Shown one piece after another: positions 26,701-40,276 of a DNA stretch of 64,000 nt. The translations under genes and the position numbers were made by a program. Position 1 is the first letter of the stretch. Every line of letters starts with the position of its first letter. Under the pieces are notes generated by a model. It was not told the origin of the DNA. It saw only the letters and a list, made by a program, of their open reading frames with translations, and made no database searches. The DNA comes from Glandiceps talaboti (taxonomy: Eukaryota > Hemichordata > Enteropneusta > Spengelidae): NCBI RefSeq assembly GCF_964340395.1, contig NC_135566.1, positions 14,164,501 through 14,228,500 on the forward strand. The letters run 5' to 3'.

Positions 26701-29700
26701 TTTTCAAGGAGTAAACTTTTACCTTGGGCCTTCATTCAAATCAAACTTGTCAACATATATATGACAAACATTCAGCTTTTCATATGATAAAATTGTAAAA
26801 ATTTGAAGATATCTGCAAATAATTTTGATGGAACTGTAGCATGCCTTCTGAACTGCCCATTTAATATATAATATAAATTGTAACTTCATATTGTACTAAA
26901 TAATTAGATATTATTCACCAATATTTTTCTTTGTTCCACCATGTAAAATACGAGTGACCTAAGAGGCATTGTCACTACAAGTTGTAAGATGAATAGTGAC
27001 AAACCTTTTCGTAATTGGTCATGAGTATTTTCCAGCTGAATGAAGAAAAATATTGAAGTTATACTTCCACACCATAATTTATGAAAAATCAGGAAAAATA
27101 ATGGCGATTTGAAACGATTTAACCTAAATTTTGAGCACTGCAGAACCAGCGACATAGACACAGGTTGTCAGGACATATCCATATTTTCTGTTCAAAAGCA
27201 ATAACTTGGCTTGTGCTTGGTATAATGACTATCATATTTAGTATTATTATCAGCCACTCTTCTATACTTCAATTATTCACCTCTGTCTGACCTAATCTCT
27301 CTGATCTACTAGGATCATAGTATGTACTCAACAACCACACTAAAAGCTTTTTTTTTACAAGTTGACATCACAAAACTCTTGCTCTTCACATTTACAATCG
27401 TTTTGACAAGACTAGATTACGTCTATCCACTTCAAATGAGATGAATGTGATAAAAATAATAAAAGATATCATTCTTGGAGAATATTTCATAAAATGTATT
27501 ACCTTTGAGGTTATAGCTTCGATTTTTCTAGCAATTTGGTCTATGACATATTTCTATAGGCTTCATATTTATAAGATATGAAATATTCATGATCAATGTG
27601 AGTCAGAAACGATGAAAAGAGGCAACATACTGATTGATTTGTATCCATATCACGATTCATGAAGCTCTGAGTTCTATTAACAAATGTTTTTCGTGCTCCC
27701 TGTAGCCTTATTGCATCTTGGTTCAATAACACATTTTGTCCGGAGTGTGCCAGATGCCCTAAAGGCCTTGTAAATTCATTCCATTTCGTGTCTCATTTTA
27801 CTGCGTTATCATGCCTGTCTGCTCCATCTTAATTTTCAGTCGATACATACATGTCATCTCCCTCCTCCATCACTCCCTCTCCCTCAAGAGGTTATAGTTA
27901 TTTCACTCTCGTAAATGAGCCTGTCTACAGATGGGATTGAGCAGTGTCATCCTATCATTAAACTCAACCATGTACTATACGTATAGTCAGGCAAGAGTGT
28001 ACAGATCTCATAACTTTAGGAATTTCAGTTCTTTCACCTTCCGGGCAGGATCACAGGAGTGATCAAGTATTCAAATCACATAATGTCTTCTTCTTATTTT
28101 CTTACATCTGATGGGAGGACAACTTTTCATGAATTAAACACACAATCTTATACATGTAGTCGAGCATAAGTTACAGATTTCATAACTGATGGAATTTCAA
28201 CTTTCACCTTCTGGGCAGGAATGATTGACTAAACTCCATGTCTTTTTACCATCTGATGGGAGAACAACATTTTGTGTATTAAAACACAATATTGTACATG
28301 TAATCAGGCAATACTGTACATATTTCATAACTGATGGAATTTCAACTTTCACCTTCTGGGCAGAAGTGATTGCCTAATTCCATGTCTTTTTAACCACCTG
28401 ATGAGAGAACATTTCTACCATCTAATGAGAGAGCAACATTTTCATGTACTAAACATAATCTTGTACATGTAATCAGGCGATACTGTACAGATTTCATAAC
28501 TGATGGAATTTCAACTTTCACCTTCCGGGCAGGACATTGTTTTCAGAACCATATCAATATTACAGTATGATTAAAATCTATTTTTAGTGAAACATTACAC
28601 TTAACGAGTTATGACGAAGAAGTAAACCTGTTCAGAACCACTAGTCACAGCTGTACTGTGAGAAACTAGTGAATCTGCCAACAGCATGTCAACATGCCAA
28701 TATGAACACATGAACCGTAACCTTTCAATACACAATATACACCCACTGTATATGTAAAGACCACACAAAATAAATACCACAAAATCATTATTGACCCAAG
28801 TTCTTAGTCTGTGTGCAAAGAGTGCAGAGTTGAAATTCAATTAGTCTGGGGTGAGGTGACTCCCTTAGCTTATAGATTACTCCACTTATAAATGCTCCTT
28901 TGTTCATAGCGTCTAACTTTTCTTTGAGAGAGAGAGCGTATCCTGATTATGACGTTGTTCATGATCATTAATAATTGTATATGCATATTTGTAAAGATGT
29001 GGGTGTCAATGGGTGTCAACGGTTTGTAATGAGCATTAGTACATGATGAGGGTTATTAGCTAGAACTTACCAATGATGGATAAAGAATAAAAGTTGAAGT
29101 TTTAAGTTTTGTTTCTTTGGTTTAATTTCTCTTCACAGTTGTGTACAGACGGAGCTAGTCTAAATCGTACCTCTGTCATGAGCTGACAAATATACCCATA
29201 TTTGGACATGACATAACTGCCCCCAATAAATACTAACGTCTCATTGGGCAGACTTCTGTGCTTGATTAACAAAGACATGGTGTTAATGACTCTGTGGGTG
29301 ACTTCAGTTGAATTGGAAATTTCATCTCAGGACCTCATAAACTAGATGTAAACAGATATCTTGAGATTTGATGCATGGATAGCACTAGACTATGTTGAAT
29401 GTTGTTAATGCCTGCTTGAGCTCCGGTTCTCATAAATGAATTGAGAAAATATTATGGGATATTGTTCCAGTCTGTGATTGCTCTTAGTACTGGCACAAAT
29501 GAGTGTACATGTGTATTTGCAAACATTTTGTTTATCTCAAGAAGATTATTCTAGAAATGATTAACAAAGCAGTCATGAAAACAACATTCTTGTCATATGC
29601 ATTCCATCTTTGTAAAATGACTTTGATCAAAATTGCTTTTCTATAATTTTTTTAATAATAAATCTATACACTGCTTAGGATACAGGATATATATTTCATG

Positions 29701-32700
29701 AAAGATATTTGTCGGCGTTTGGTATTTCAGAAATGAATTTCCTCACTGAACATTGAAATGCTAGAATTTTGGCAAGTTTATGCATATTATTATTAAACAT
29801 ACCAAAGAATGTCATATGTCGTTGCATTCGGCTCTGATTTGTAAAAGTGCCAAGAAAATGTCATTTCTGGAATTTAGGTCTTCAGTTGGTGAACGGTATC
29901 TGATGCAATAACTTTTAAAGAAACATTATAATTCATCTCTTAAATTCATATTTATTTCTACCAGATATTAATAGTAAATTGTGTCGGTATCAATCTTTGT
30001 TTTTGAAAAGTTCAGACACAAACTGACTCTATGCACTGTAACATGTTATATACTTTAATGTTTCTTTCTGAACAGAGTAACCTGGGAGCCAAACTCTCTC
30101 ATACTTTCTCACCGTCCTCTTTATGTATGGAAAATCAAACACCAAATTATTTCATTTCATGTAAAAATAGCATCAAACCAGCCACAAGCCCAATATTATC
30201 AATTCTTAGTCTCCCTGGCAACTGCAGTTGTTATCAATCACCAAGTCGTTACGTGAAAAATTTCTTAGCAAAACACTGTATTGGAATAGTACACTGAATG
30301 TACTATGTATCCTTGACTGAAAAATATGATTTGTAATGTCTATTAGATTTTACATCACCAAGGTGCAAAAAGAGATTATTTATCATAAAATTTATGATAA
30401 TATGATATTGCTTGGAAAATCATATTGACCATTTATCATAATTGATGGACTTATAAGAGGATTATTAAAAATCAGTGAGCGCATAATAAGTACTTCACAC
30501 TGGGTTGCTATGGCAACAGGTAAAGTGTACTCCCATTAATTGAAATTTACAATCAGTACTGTAACAACTGGGTGTAGTCATGAACAGAATTAAAAACAAA
30601 AAAATATTACTGTAATATGTAAAAGAAAAATTCTTTACGACTATACCCAGTTGTTCTTCAGTAACTCTGTTTGTTATGATGGTGGTGGTGGTGGTGGTGG
30701 TGGGTGGGGGGAGGGCTGTTATTGTAAAGAACTCTACATATAATCTGTTTACAAATTGTCAACATACAGCCGTTCACAAAAATAACAAGTCTACATTTAC
30801 TAACAAAATAATCAGCTGCATAACAACCCATCAGCTGTCAAGATGTTTACTGACATTATAATTTCATCATTCTATGACACGTTTATAGATTTTCTTCTTA
30901 AATTTTCACATTTAGTATTTTAGTGTGATACATTATGTAATGCGTCATAAATAATATCACAAAATGTATCAAGACAATATACATACTATATTAGTTAAAT
31001 ATCTTTTATTCATTCCTTGTGTATTACTGAAATTTATGGAGAAGCAGCTGTAATACAAACAAACATATAGGGCAAGAAAGAGAATATTATTGTTGAATAC
31101 AAAGGTTCAAACAGAGTTTATACACTTTAATAGTCAAATCAAATTTCGGGACTTCATTAGTTTTCCAGAAGTATTCACGTCAACTTGGGTCATTTTCCAG
31201 AAGTGTTGTCTATGGAAATACATTTTATTTTACAAAAATGGGATCGCATAATATTTGAATAATTTCCCATATATTTAATTCATATTTGTGTACTATCTCT
31301 GTTGAGAGTAATCATTCACTGAAATTTATGGAGGCACAGCTGTAATACAAATAAACATATCAAATTATTTTTAGGGCAGAGAAAGCAATTATTACTGTTG
31401 GATCAAATACCATGGTTTTGTCACGCTAAGTCACCAATATGAAGACCAGGTGTTCATATGACGTACATGCTAACTAGTTTCTACAAGTATTTGAATTCTG
31501 TGTATAAGTGACCAGGGGTTCATATGACCTACATGCTAACTAGCACATGTATTTGAATTCTGTGTATATATGACCAGGTGTTCATATGACCTACATGCTG
31601 ACTAGTACAAGTATTTGAATTCTGTGTGTATGTGACCAGGTGTTCACATGACCTAGAATATGCTAACAAGTACAAGTATTTGAATTTTGTGCATAAGTGA
31701 CCAGGTGTTCATAGGATTTCATAGGATAGAAGGTACGCCATGACAGGGTGCCCTCACACAACGGCCAATCCCCGAGCAACGTGACAGATCTTACAGTCTA
31801 TTCATAGAAGTATTTCATTTCTGAATTTCATCATACCGATTGGATTCAGAGTCAATATCTTAAAAGTTCCCCTCTAAACGAAAATGGTTAATGAGATAAT
31901 AGGGTTGCTGTATTAACATATCGAATATGTTTTCTCACACTAAGTCAATAGTATTTTCACAGCTGAACTCAAAACTATCAACAATACCTCAGATCCAAAC
32001 ATTTTTTTTTCTATCTGTCATCTAAATGATTTATTTGTCTGTACATCATCTGGATTTCATTAAAATCAAATCAAAGTGACATCTTTAAAATCTATTAAGA
32101 GTTAAGACCCCTTACTGCGCAGGGTCAATCTTTTACAGTTTTTACTGATTACTTCATTTATTATCGGTTTAATTTTCTAGGCAATATTAGGAACTTGTCC
32201 AGTGTAACACATCAATATAGTTCATAGTGTTTGACTAGTCTAGTTCCTATATGATGTGTTACAATTACTATGATCATCTCCTCTCACATATAGGGAAAGT
32301 CGATATTGTAGCACAGAAATCTGTGCTACCCCAGACTGCATTCATACAAATGTGATGACGTTATCACATCCCCACATGATTTTAGTTTCAGACTGGAGAG
32401 GTAGAGTTCAGTTAATGAGCAATTGTCTAAAGGAACTAACCAATTACAACTGCCTGTCAATTTGTGATGGATTACCACTGACATGTGCCATTTACCCTAT
32501 GCCCAGCATTGGTAGCACAGATTTTTGTGCTAGATACTAGAATAATGACTTTCCCTATACATGAGTGGAGATGATTGTAATAATCGTAACATGTCATATA
32601 AGAACTAGACTAAGTAATGACAAAATCTAACAAAAATTATGGCGGCAAAGACTATTTATATTTCAATTCACACACAGATAGTCTGTCACTTTATCTTCAG

Positions 32701-35700
32701 ATGATATCTATACCCCATTGTTGTCAACACCCTGATTTCATCATTGCATTACAAAAACACAACAATCTATTAACTAATTGGTTAATTAATCATTGTTCTC
32801 ACTTTATTAATGCCTTACATTGATTATTATAATTTTAATAAGGAAATACAAACCATTTTTTTTTTTGGAATGTTTTAGAAACAGGAAATTAATATGTTGT
32901 AAGTTTTGAATAATAGATTTATATGCTATCCTTTCAAAGCCCCTCTTTAAAATGCAATCTAATCCTCTCCCATCTGTATCTCTTTGACCTTTTACAAGAT
33001 GCTCGTGAGTTTATCGTCATAAAATACAACTCAACTCATGAAAAGTTCAGTTTTATAAATTTAGAAATATAATTCTACAATATCGTGTTTCAACCTCACA
33101 GGCAGCGTTTTTTATGAAATGAAACGGAGTAAGTTAAGTTATTACATCAGTAATAAAGTTATTGACTCTCAGATTTCATGTGACTATTTCTGTGTAGATT
33201 TCTCAGTACACATTCAATAATGATAGATTTCATTTCACTATTCAAGTTTAAATTTGAGAACTCACTGTAGATTTCGTGAATTTCAAAACAAAACCTGTAC
33301 ATTTCGTTGGACTACTGCACAGATTTCAGAATACAATTTGTAGATTTTGTTTGACTATTTGTGTGAATTTCAAAATAAAACGTGTATGTATATTTCTCTT
33401 TTGACTATTTCAGAACATAATTTGTAGATTTCATTTGATTATTTCAGCATATATTTCAATTTGTAGATTTCATTTGACTTTCAGCATAGATTTCAATTTG
33501 TAGATTTCATTTGATTATTTCTGCCCACATTCCAGAACACAACATAGTAGATTCCAACAGACTATTTCTGTGTAGATTTCAAAACACAATACCAGCATAC
33601 AAACCAGGTTACTCTGTGAGTGAGAGCAGATAATGCGTTAAGTAGGGCTATCAACGAATGAATGAATGAATGAATGAATGAATGAAATCCGACATGATGA
33701 ATGTATCACCTGGTGGTGAAATAAGGTCAATGGTACATGCTGTAAGTGTGTATTTAGGACGCAATCACACATCCATGTTTTTGTTCCGGCCTGTGTCAAA
33801 ATCATTATGTGCATATTTCTGGTATTTTAAAGGGTTTTGTCAAAGTCAGGACTAAATGTACTGGAACCAGAGTAAATTTCGTACAATTTTCCTTTACTGT
33901 CATAGCATTCCCCAATTTATATAAATGAAATGGAGAAAGATCTGTAAAGTTTAATTGGTTTTCCTACTGTAAAAACCTTTCCACAGACATTTTATGTAAT
34001 AGTTTCAGAAATTACAAAGTGAATGATCTTTGACCCTGTTCCCATCTACTCTGATTACAAAACCTATTCCAAAACCAGTGTTCTCTAATTCCTAACACTT
34101 GGCATTTGTAGAAACAAAACTACTTACATCACAGGCAGATAAGTATGACTGACAGAGATTGAAGCATAGATAGTAGAGAGAACAGTATGAATGTTGAAAT
34201 AGTATCTGATATGTCACTGTATCATAACACACACGCTGTCCAATTCTATGGCCAGGGTGAAATGTACAAAATTGGGAGCCATGCTTTCCAGTTATGGTCA
34301 TGGTGAAATTTATAATATACATGTATTTGGAAAACAGAATCCAGATGTTCTAATGAAATATACAATAGGCTATACGACCTACCAAATACACCGTTACTCC
34401 ACAATTTCAAATACAAATTTCTTGAAAAAGTCCATGAGTTGAAAATTCAAACTATTTCTGTGTTCATTTCCTGCAGACAATTTCAAAATCAAAACTGACA
34501 CACAAACCATCAAAATTAACCAAAACTATGACGAACATCTGCCTACCACTCAAATTACAATGTTTGTGCAAGGGAAGCATCAATAACACCATAATAAAAG
34601 AAACCCACTTTACTCTACAATCAGGTCAAATTTCTCAATATTTAGGTTATTTCTGGTTGATGTGTTGTTATGAAAAGATAGTCAAAAACTCAAATACCCG
34701 TGTAAGAGCTACAGAGTAGAATTCCGTCACACTGAATAGCAGAGCAAGGTGAATGCTTCATTTTCATTCACTTTACATTGTACTTCAACACAGGTTCAAA
34801 CAATGACACAAAAACCACATCAATGAAAAAGCTATTCTCAAATTTCTTTCTTGAAATCACAACAGCTGGTAAATTGATGCATTTAATGTGTCAAGGGAAT
34901 TCTGTGAATATGACTGAGAACTCTGGTAATTAATTTTTGACACTAAAAAACAATCTCATCTCACTGCATCCTACATCCATATACAAAGTCACATTTACTG
35001 ACTTAATATCATGCATACAGCAAAATATCATATTTTCTCTTGGAATGTAGTTATGTCTAAAATCTCACTTCAGCTGAAATACCGAAAGATTGGATGAAAA
35101 TTCTTGTTACCAAAATTTCAACAGCAGCTATAATCTATTCTTATTTGGGAACGCTACTCTAGGAAACAAAGATGAACTTTCTGGAGAGTCATTTCAGCAT
35201 TTTACATTTACCCTACATTAAATACTATTTCAGAAAAAAAAAAAAATTGTTGTTATTTCCTGGCTTCCCCTTTTCAAGTTAAACAAGGAATTCAGTCTCG
35301 GGATTGATTCTGGAGGTGTGATAAATAAAGTACCTGGCTGGCAGACCTATATAATTCAAGTAAAAAGCTTCAAACAATTACTTACTCCTGTGTAATCCCT
35401 TTTCTACATAAAATCAACTTATCACATGGTTCCCCCTTTTAAAATCACTTTCTCTTTTCAGCGAAAAACCCCCTGAAAATGAAAACACTTCAGAATCGCC
35501 ATACCCACATACATGTGTATGACTGCATCTTATGAACAGACATACACAGTATATACTGACATAGACTATTTCACCTTGTTAATTTTTGCTGAATTCTTAC
35601 CTAGTATTGTAGATTCATTCATGCAAACACAGTATCGAAATCAATAGATAAAGCCAACCATAAGTGACACCTCATTAAATATTCACTAAACAGCAGTTCT

Positions 35701-38700
35701 TGTATTGTACTACCAAGAAACATAGCGATACTGACCGATTACAAACAAATAAAACAACATTGGCGGATAAACCAAAATCAATACTGCATTGTGTGGGGGA
35801 CAGCGTCCTTGTTGCATGCTTTAAAACTGATGCCGCAGAAATAGGATTGCTAGCTGTCTATTTCTGTGCATCTGCATCAGGATATCAAACCTGGCTTTTA
35901 AAAAGCCGGGCTGTAGAGCTCCCTACGATGTACATGTTTTCTTTAAGAAATGTACGTACACAAATCAGGTTTCAAAACAACATGGTGAAACCACACACAG
36001 ACTACATGAAGTGAGCGTCTATACAGAAGACGCCATGTCATGTTGTACATGCAAGTGCTTCCTTCCTACAAAAGCAATGCCATGGTAACTGATGATGACA
36101 GTAATAACAAGTGGATCTGTACCTCATTTGCATCGCACTCAAACGGCAGTCGAATCCAGCACCTGTACTTCACACTGCCGCAGTCATCACCTAAAATAGT
36201 TGTTTTAGAATGATAGATATTGGATTCCATGATCACCATTGCTGCTAAGAAGTACACCAGCCGTATTATGCACCATTTCAAAACAATAAGTACAGGGATG
36301 CCTCTCACCACATGTGTCTCTCTGTTGGAGTCTTTCTACGTAGACTCACATTATGATAAACAATGTTACCGATCCCTCCACTGGGAAGTTATTGTATGTC
36401 AAACCTACGCAAGCGCACTGATACACAGTGCTATTCATATGCAAATAATCACCTTTGTTCACAACTAGATTGCTATCAGATAACCTGAAAAGAATGTATG
36501 TACTGCATCAAGGAGCTGACATGCATTCTAAATCTAGAACCTACGATTGCCTTACCAAATACTAGCATCTATCTATCAAGTGGAAATCTATAAACTTAGG
36601 TTATATAATAGCCATGACATTTACAAGGGTTACAAATAACAGACATTAAATTATCATTTATGATAATCCATTTTGAGATTTTATTTATATTACTATCTTC
36701 TCATTTGAACAGAAATAGCCTGGAGAAATCACGACTAATAACGGAAAATTCCATTTTTTACGTAACAGGTTTTAAACAAGCTGGTAATATTGATTTTATT
36801 CACTATAAATTTTTAAGTATCTAGATAAAATTCTGGCACAAATGAAAATGTATTTTTTGTATGCATTTGACTTCTCAAAGAACTGGAAGCTAATACCGAC
36901 ACAGTAAAATATGATTTCTGTATTTAAGTAGAAGATATCAAATGCGTTGATAATTTGATAATTTATATGCATGATGACCACCAGACCATGGTCAATAAAT
37001 TTCAGACAAAATACAACCCGTCAGTAATTTTATTTCATGCCTGCTTCTCGGATCTCCTGTAAGGAGTTAATATTTAGACTATTATTTGATACAACTGATT
37101 GATGTGACAAAACTTGGGGGTATTTTTTATAATGAAAGTTGCTGAGATATGAAACTGATCAGAAATTAATCAAGAAAATCTGCAGTGACTAAATAATGCA
37201 TTTTTTTTACTCATTCACGGCAGGTTTTTAAAAAAAATTATGACGTTTTATGATTTGCAAATTTATGTGTCCCTGTCCCTACTTCCCTGGAGATTTAAAT
37301 TTACAAGTCGTTTTAAACTTAATATACCATCTTGTATTACATTATTCGTCTTCAAAACACACGCAGTTTTAATGAAGTTATCAAAACTAGAAATATAATC
37401 TCGTCTAATAATGAGCAACATTTATACTGGATATACATCCCAATTACTGTCGTATAAAATATGATCATAACACTTTTCTACGACAATGGCTACTTCACTA
37501 CATGGCTGCAATCACACACAAAAATATATACTCTCTCAACACCCCCCTCCCCCCCAATTTCTACAATATGTTGAGAACAAACACAACATAAATTTCATCA
37601 AATGCTTTCACTTAGACATGTATATCACATACTTCCTTTCTCCAAGAAAATTATATTTTTTTGAAGTGGGTTAATAGATTGCACATACGACCTTATCTTT
37701 TAGACTAGTTCCTATACAGTAATGTTACCATTTACACCTCCACTCACAGTATAGTGAAAGTCATTACTCTAGAAGTTCTGATATGCATGAGATGCAATTT
37801 AAAATTCATTAACACATTAACATCCACCCACACAGTCATTAACATCATGTCTTTGTTAATCAATCACAAAATTCTAACCAATAACACAAAGTTAGTCTTT
37901 ACTGGGGCAGTTATGTAATGTCCAAATATGATATATTTGTCAGCTCAGGATGCTGCTTATAAGCTATACACAGTTTACGACACTATAACAGTTGGGGTTC
38001 ACTGATTGGATGAACAAATTTGTGTGCTGATTGAGGGACTTTGACCAGATGTCAAATTCATGGACTTGGGAGGTATAGATGCATATTATAATTTTGAGTT
38101 GTGTGCATCTGCCAAATAGGTGAAAGGTCAAAGGAGATTGCTGAAATCTAAAATTACAACATGGACTTATCCTACATAATGATTCCATACATCTTTCAAT
38201 AATTGTATGAGTTGATATCAAACACACACATATTTAACATAACTGTGACTTATTCTGACAAGAATTTCAAATATTTCTACTAGGAATCCAAAGATTGAAA
38301 ATGATCTATCAAAATCAAATGTAGGAATTTTAATGACAAGATGGGTTCACTATTTAGTAAAATTTCTCATCTAAATGAATGGAGCTGAAATCTGTAAGTC
38401 ATGTTTGGGTTTTTTTAGTCTATGAATCTTGTCATCCTGGTACTGAACCATTCATAATGAACTGAGTAATGAAACTATGTAAAAAGTTATCCTGAACATC
38501 CCCCCCCCACACACACACACACTGGAATCAACATCCTTAACCCCCCCCCACCCCACACCCCCCCCCACCCCCACACCCCCCCCCCCCCCACACACACACA
38601 CACTGGAATCAACACCCTCTTTGTCTACAGGTATTAACTGGTAAGCTTTTTCAAAATTTACTTTTCATAAATTTATCATTCAACAGGTACCAGTATTTCA

Positions 38701-40238
38701 CTATAATCAAACAGAGTCCACTGGTGGGGCAATCATGTTTTGTTTGCAGTTAGTAAGTAAGTTGTGTGTACAAAAGAGAGGTAAACATGATGACAGCGAT
38801 GAGTGTCTGCCTCAATACAACCACTGTTAGAACACTCTTGTAGTCTAGTCCCTACACAGAATAATTACAATTTACACCTCCACTCACTTTAATAGTTAGA
38901 AACAAATACAGCAGCTCTCTTGTACCTATTTTCTTCAAAATCAAGACACTTGAACTTTCAGAATTGAACCTGACAATCCAAGACTGGCATGCTATTAAAG
39001 TTGATCATTTATCTGGACAGAAAACACGGAGTTTGGTGAATTTGTTTGACTGCTTCAAACTATCCATGGATATTCCGTTCTTTTTTACTTGAGGAACTCC
39101 TTGGCAAAATACCAGGAAATTCCTACTGCGTCCTTTTTTTTTCTATTTTGAGAAATATGCAATACTAACTTCACAGGAAGAGCTTATGGTTTTATGATAT
39201 CTCTATTCAAGGCATCATCAATTCAATATTTTGTTTGTCGTCTTTCAATATCCCCCAAAAACCTACCAGGCAAACAGGGGGGGGGGGGGGGGGGGGGGGA
39301 ACAAACACAGAAAAAAACCCCACAATGCTAGCATATCATGTAAAATTCACTTTTCTGACGTTTTATCATTTTTTGTCTGTATACCTAAATCTACTACATT
39401 GGTGAAATGTCAAAATCCAAACTTTGATTCTCTTAAACAACTATTTAGAAATATGGGTAGTTATTCAGAAGATATTTGAACGGTCTTTCCGTTTACAATA
39501 GTGTGAAATAGGGCCTTCTGCAGAAATTTGAAGTAAAACAAAATGTATTTGTTTTTTTTTACAAAATCAACCAACAAACCTACCAGCAGGTGGACGGCAA
39601 ACAAAGAATTTATTTGATTGCGCCTTACATTGGTTTGAGAAAGGAAATCCTGATATAGATGCTGGTTAGCCAAGGCCAGACTTGAAATAGGAAGATATTT
39701 TCCTCCTACCACGTGACAGTTAGTGAAATTAATATATGTTACCAGGAATCCATAAAATTTTATTCATTTGAAAAATTGATAAACGTGGCCCGGGGGTCGT
39801 GAAATGTGTATAAGATATCAATAGTGATAGATATGGTGGACATTTGTGGAGGTTTGATAATTCCTGGACTGATGTTGTCGATAGAGGGCGCTATTCAATT
39901 TCACTACACTCACTTCAATTCAAATGAAAAGATGTATGATGGTGAAGTTGTTGGTTTTTGAGTGATTCTTTGCAATGACAAAACTGAACCGATGTCAACA
40001 CATTTCAGTTCTGGATATGTTTCACTACACAATGCCAAAATATTTACAAATTAAAAAAAATCCGTTCATCAAACAAGAACATATATATTTTGTATACGTG
40101 TACTTGTAAAACAAATGCTGGTCAACAACTTACTATAAAATCTTGCCAAAACTATAATGAGGTGAAAATATTTGAAAAGAAAAACAAGTTAATTTCACTA
40201 AGAACAACAGCAGAATTGGTTATTTTGATCCCATTTGC

Positions 40239-40276
<38 letters not shown>

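Noticed and set aside
31444-31715. CRISPR-like regular repeats
   Set aside because: Units are contiguous and diverged with no unique spacers, in a eukaryotic intron; an ordinary minisatellite.
35700-36014. 104-codon plus-strand open frame
   Set aside because: No domain, no plausible splice context, opposite strand to the local gene; codon pattern not convincing.
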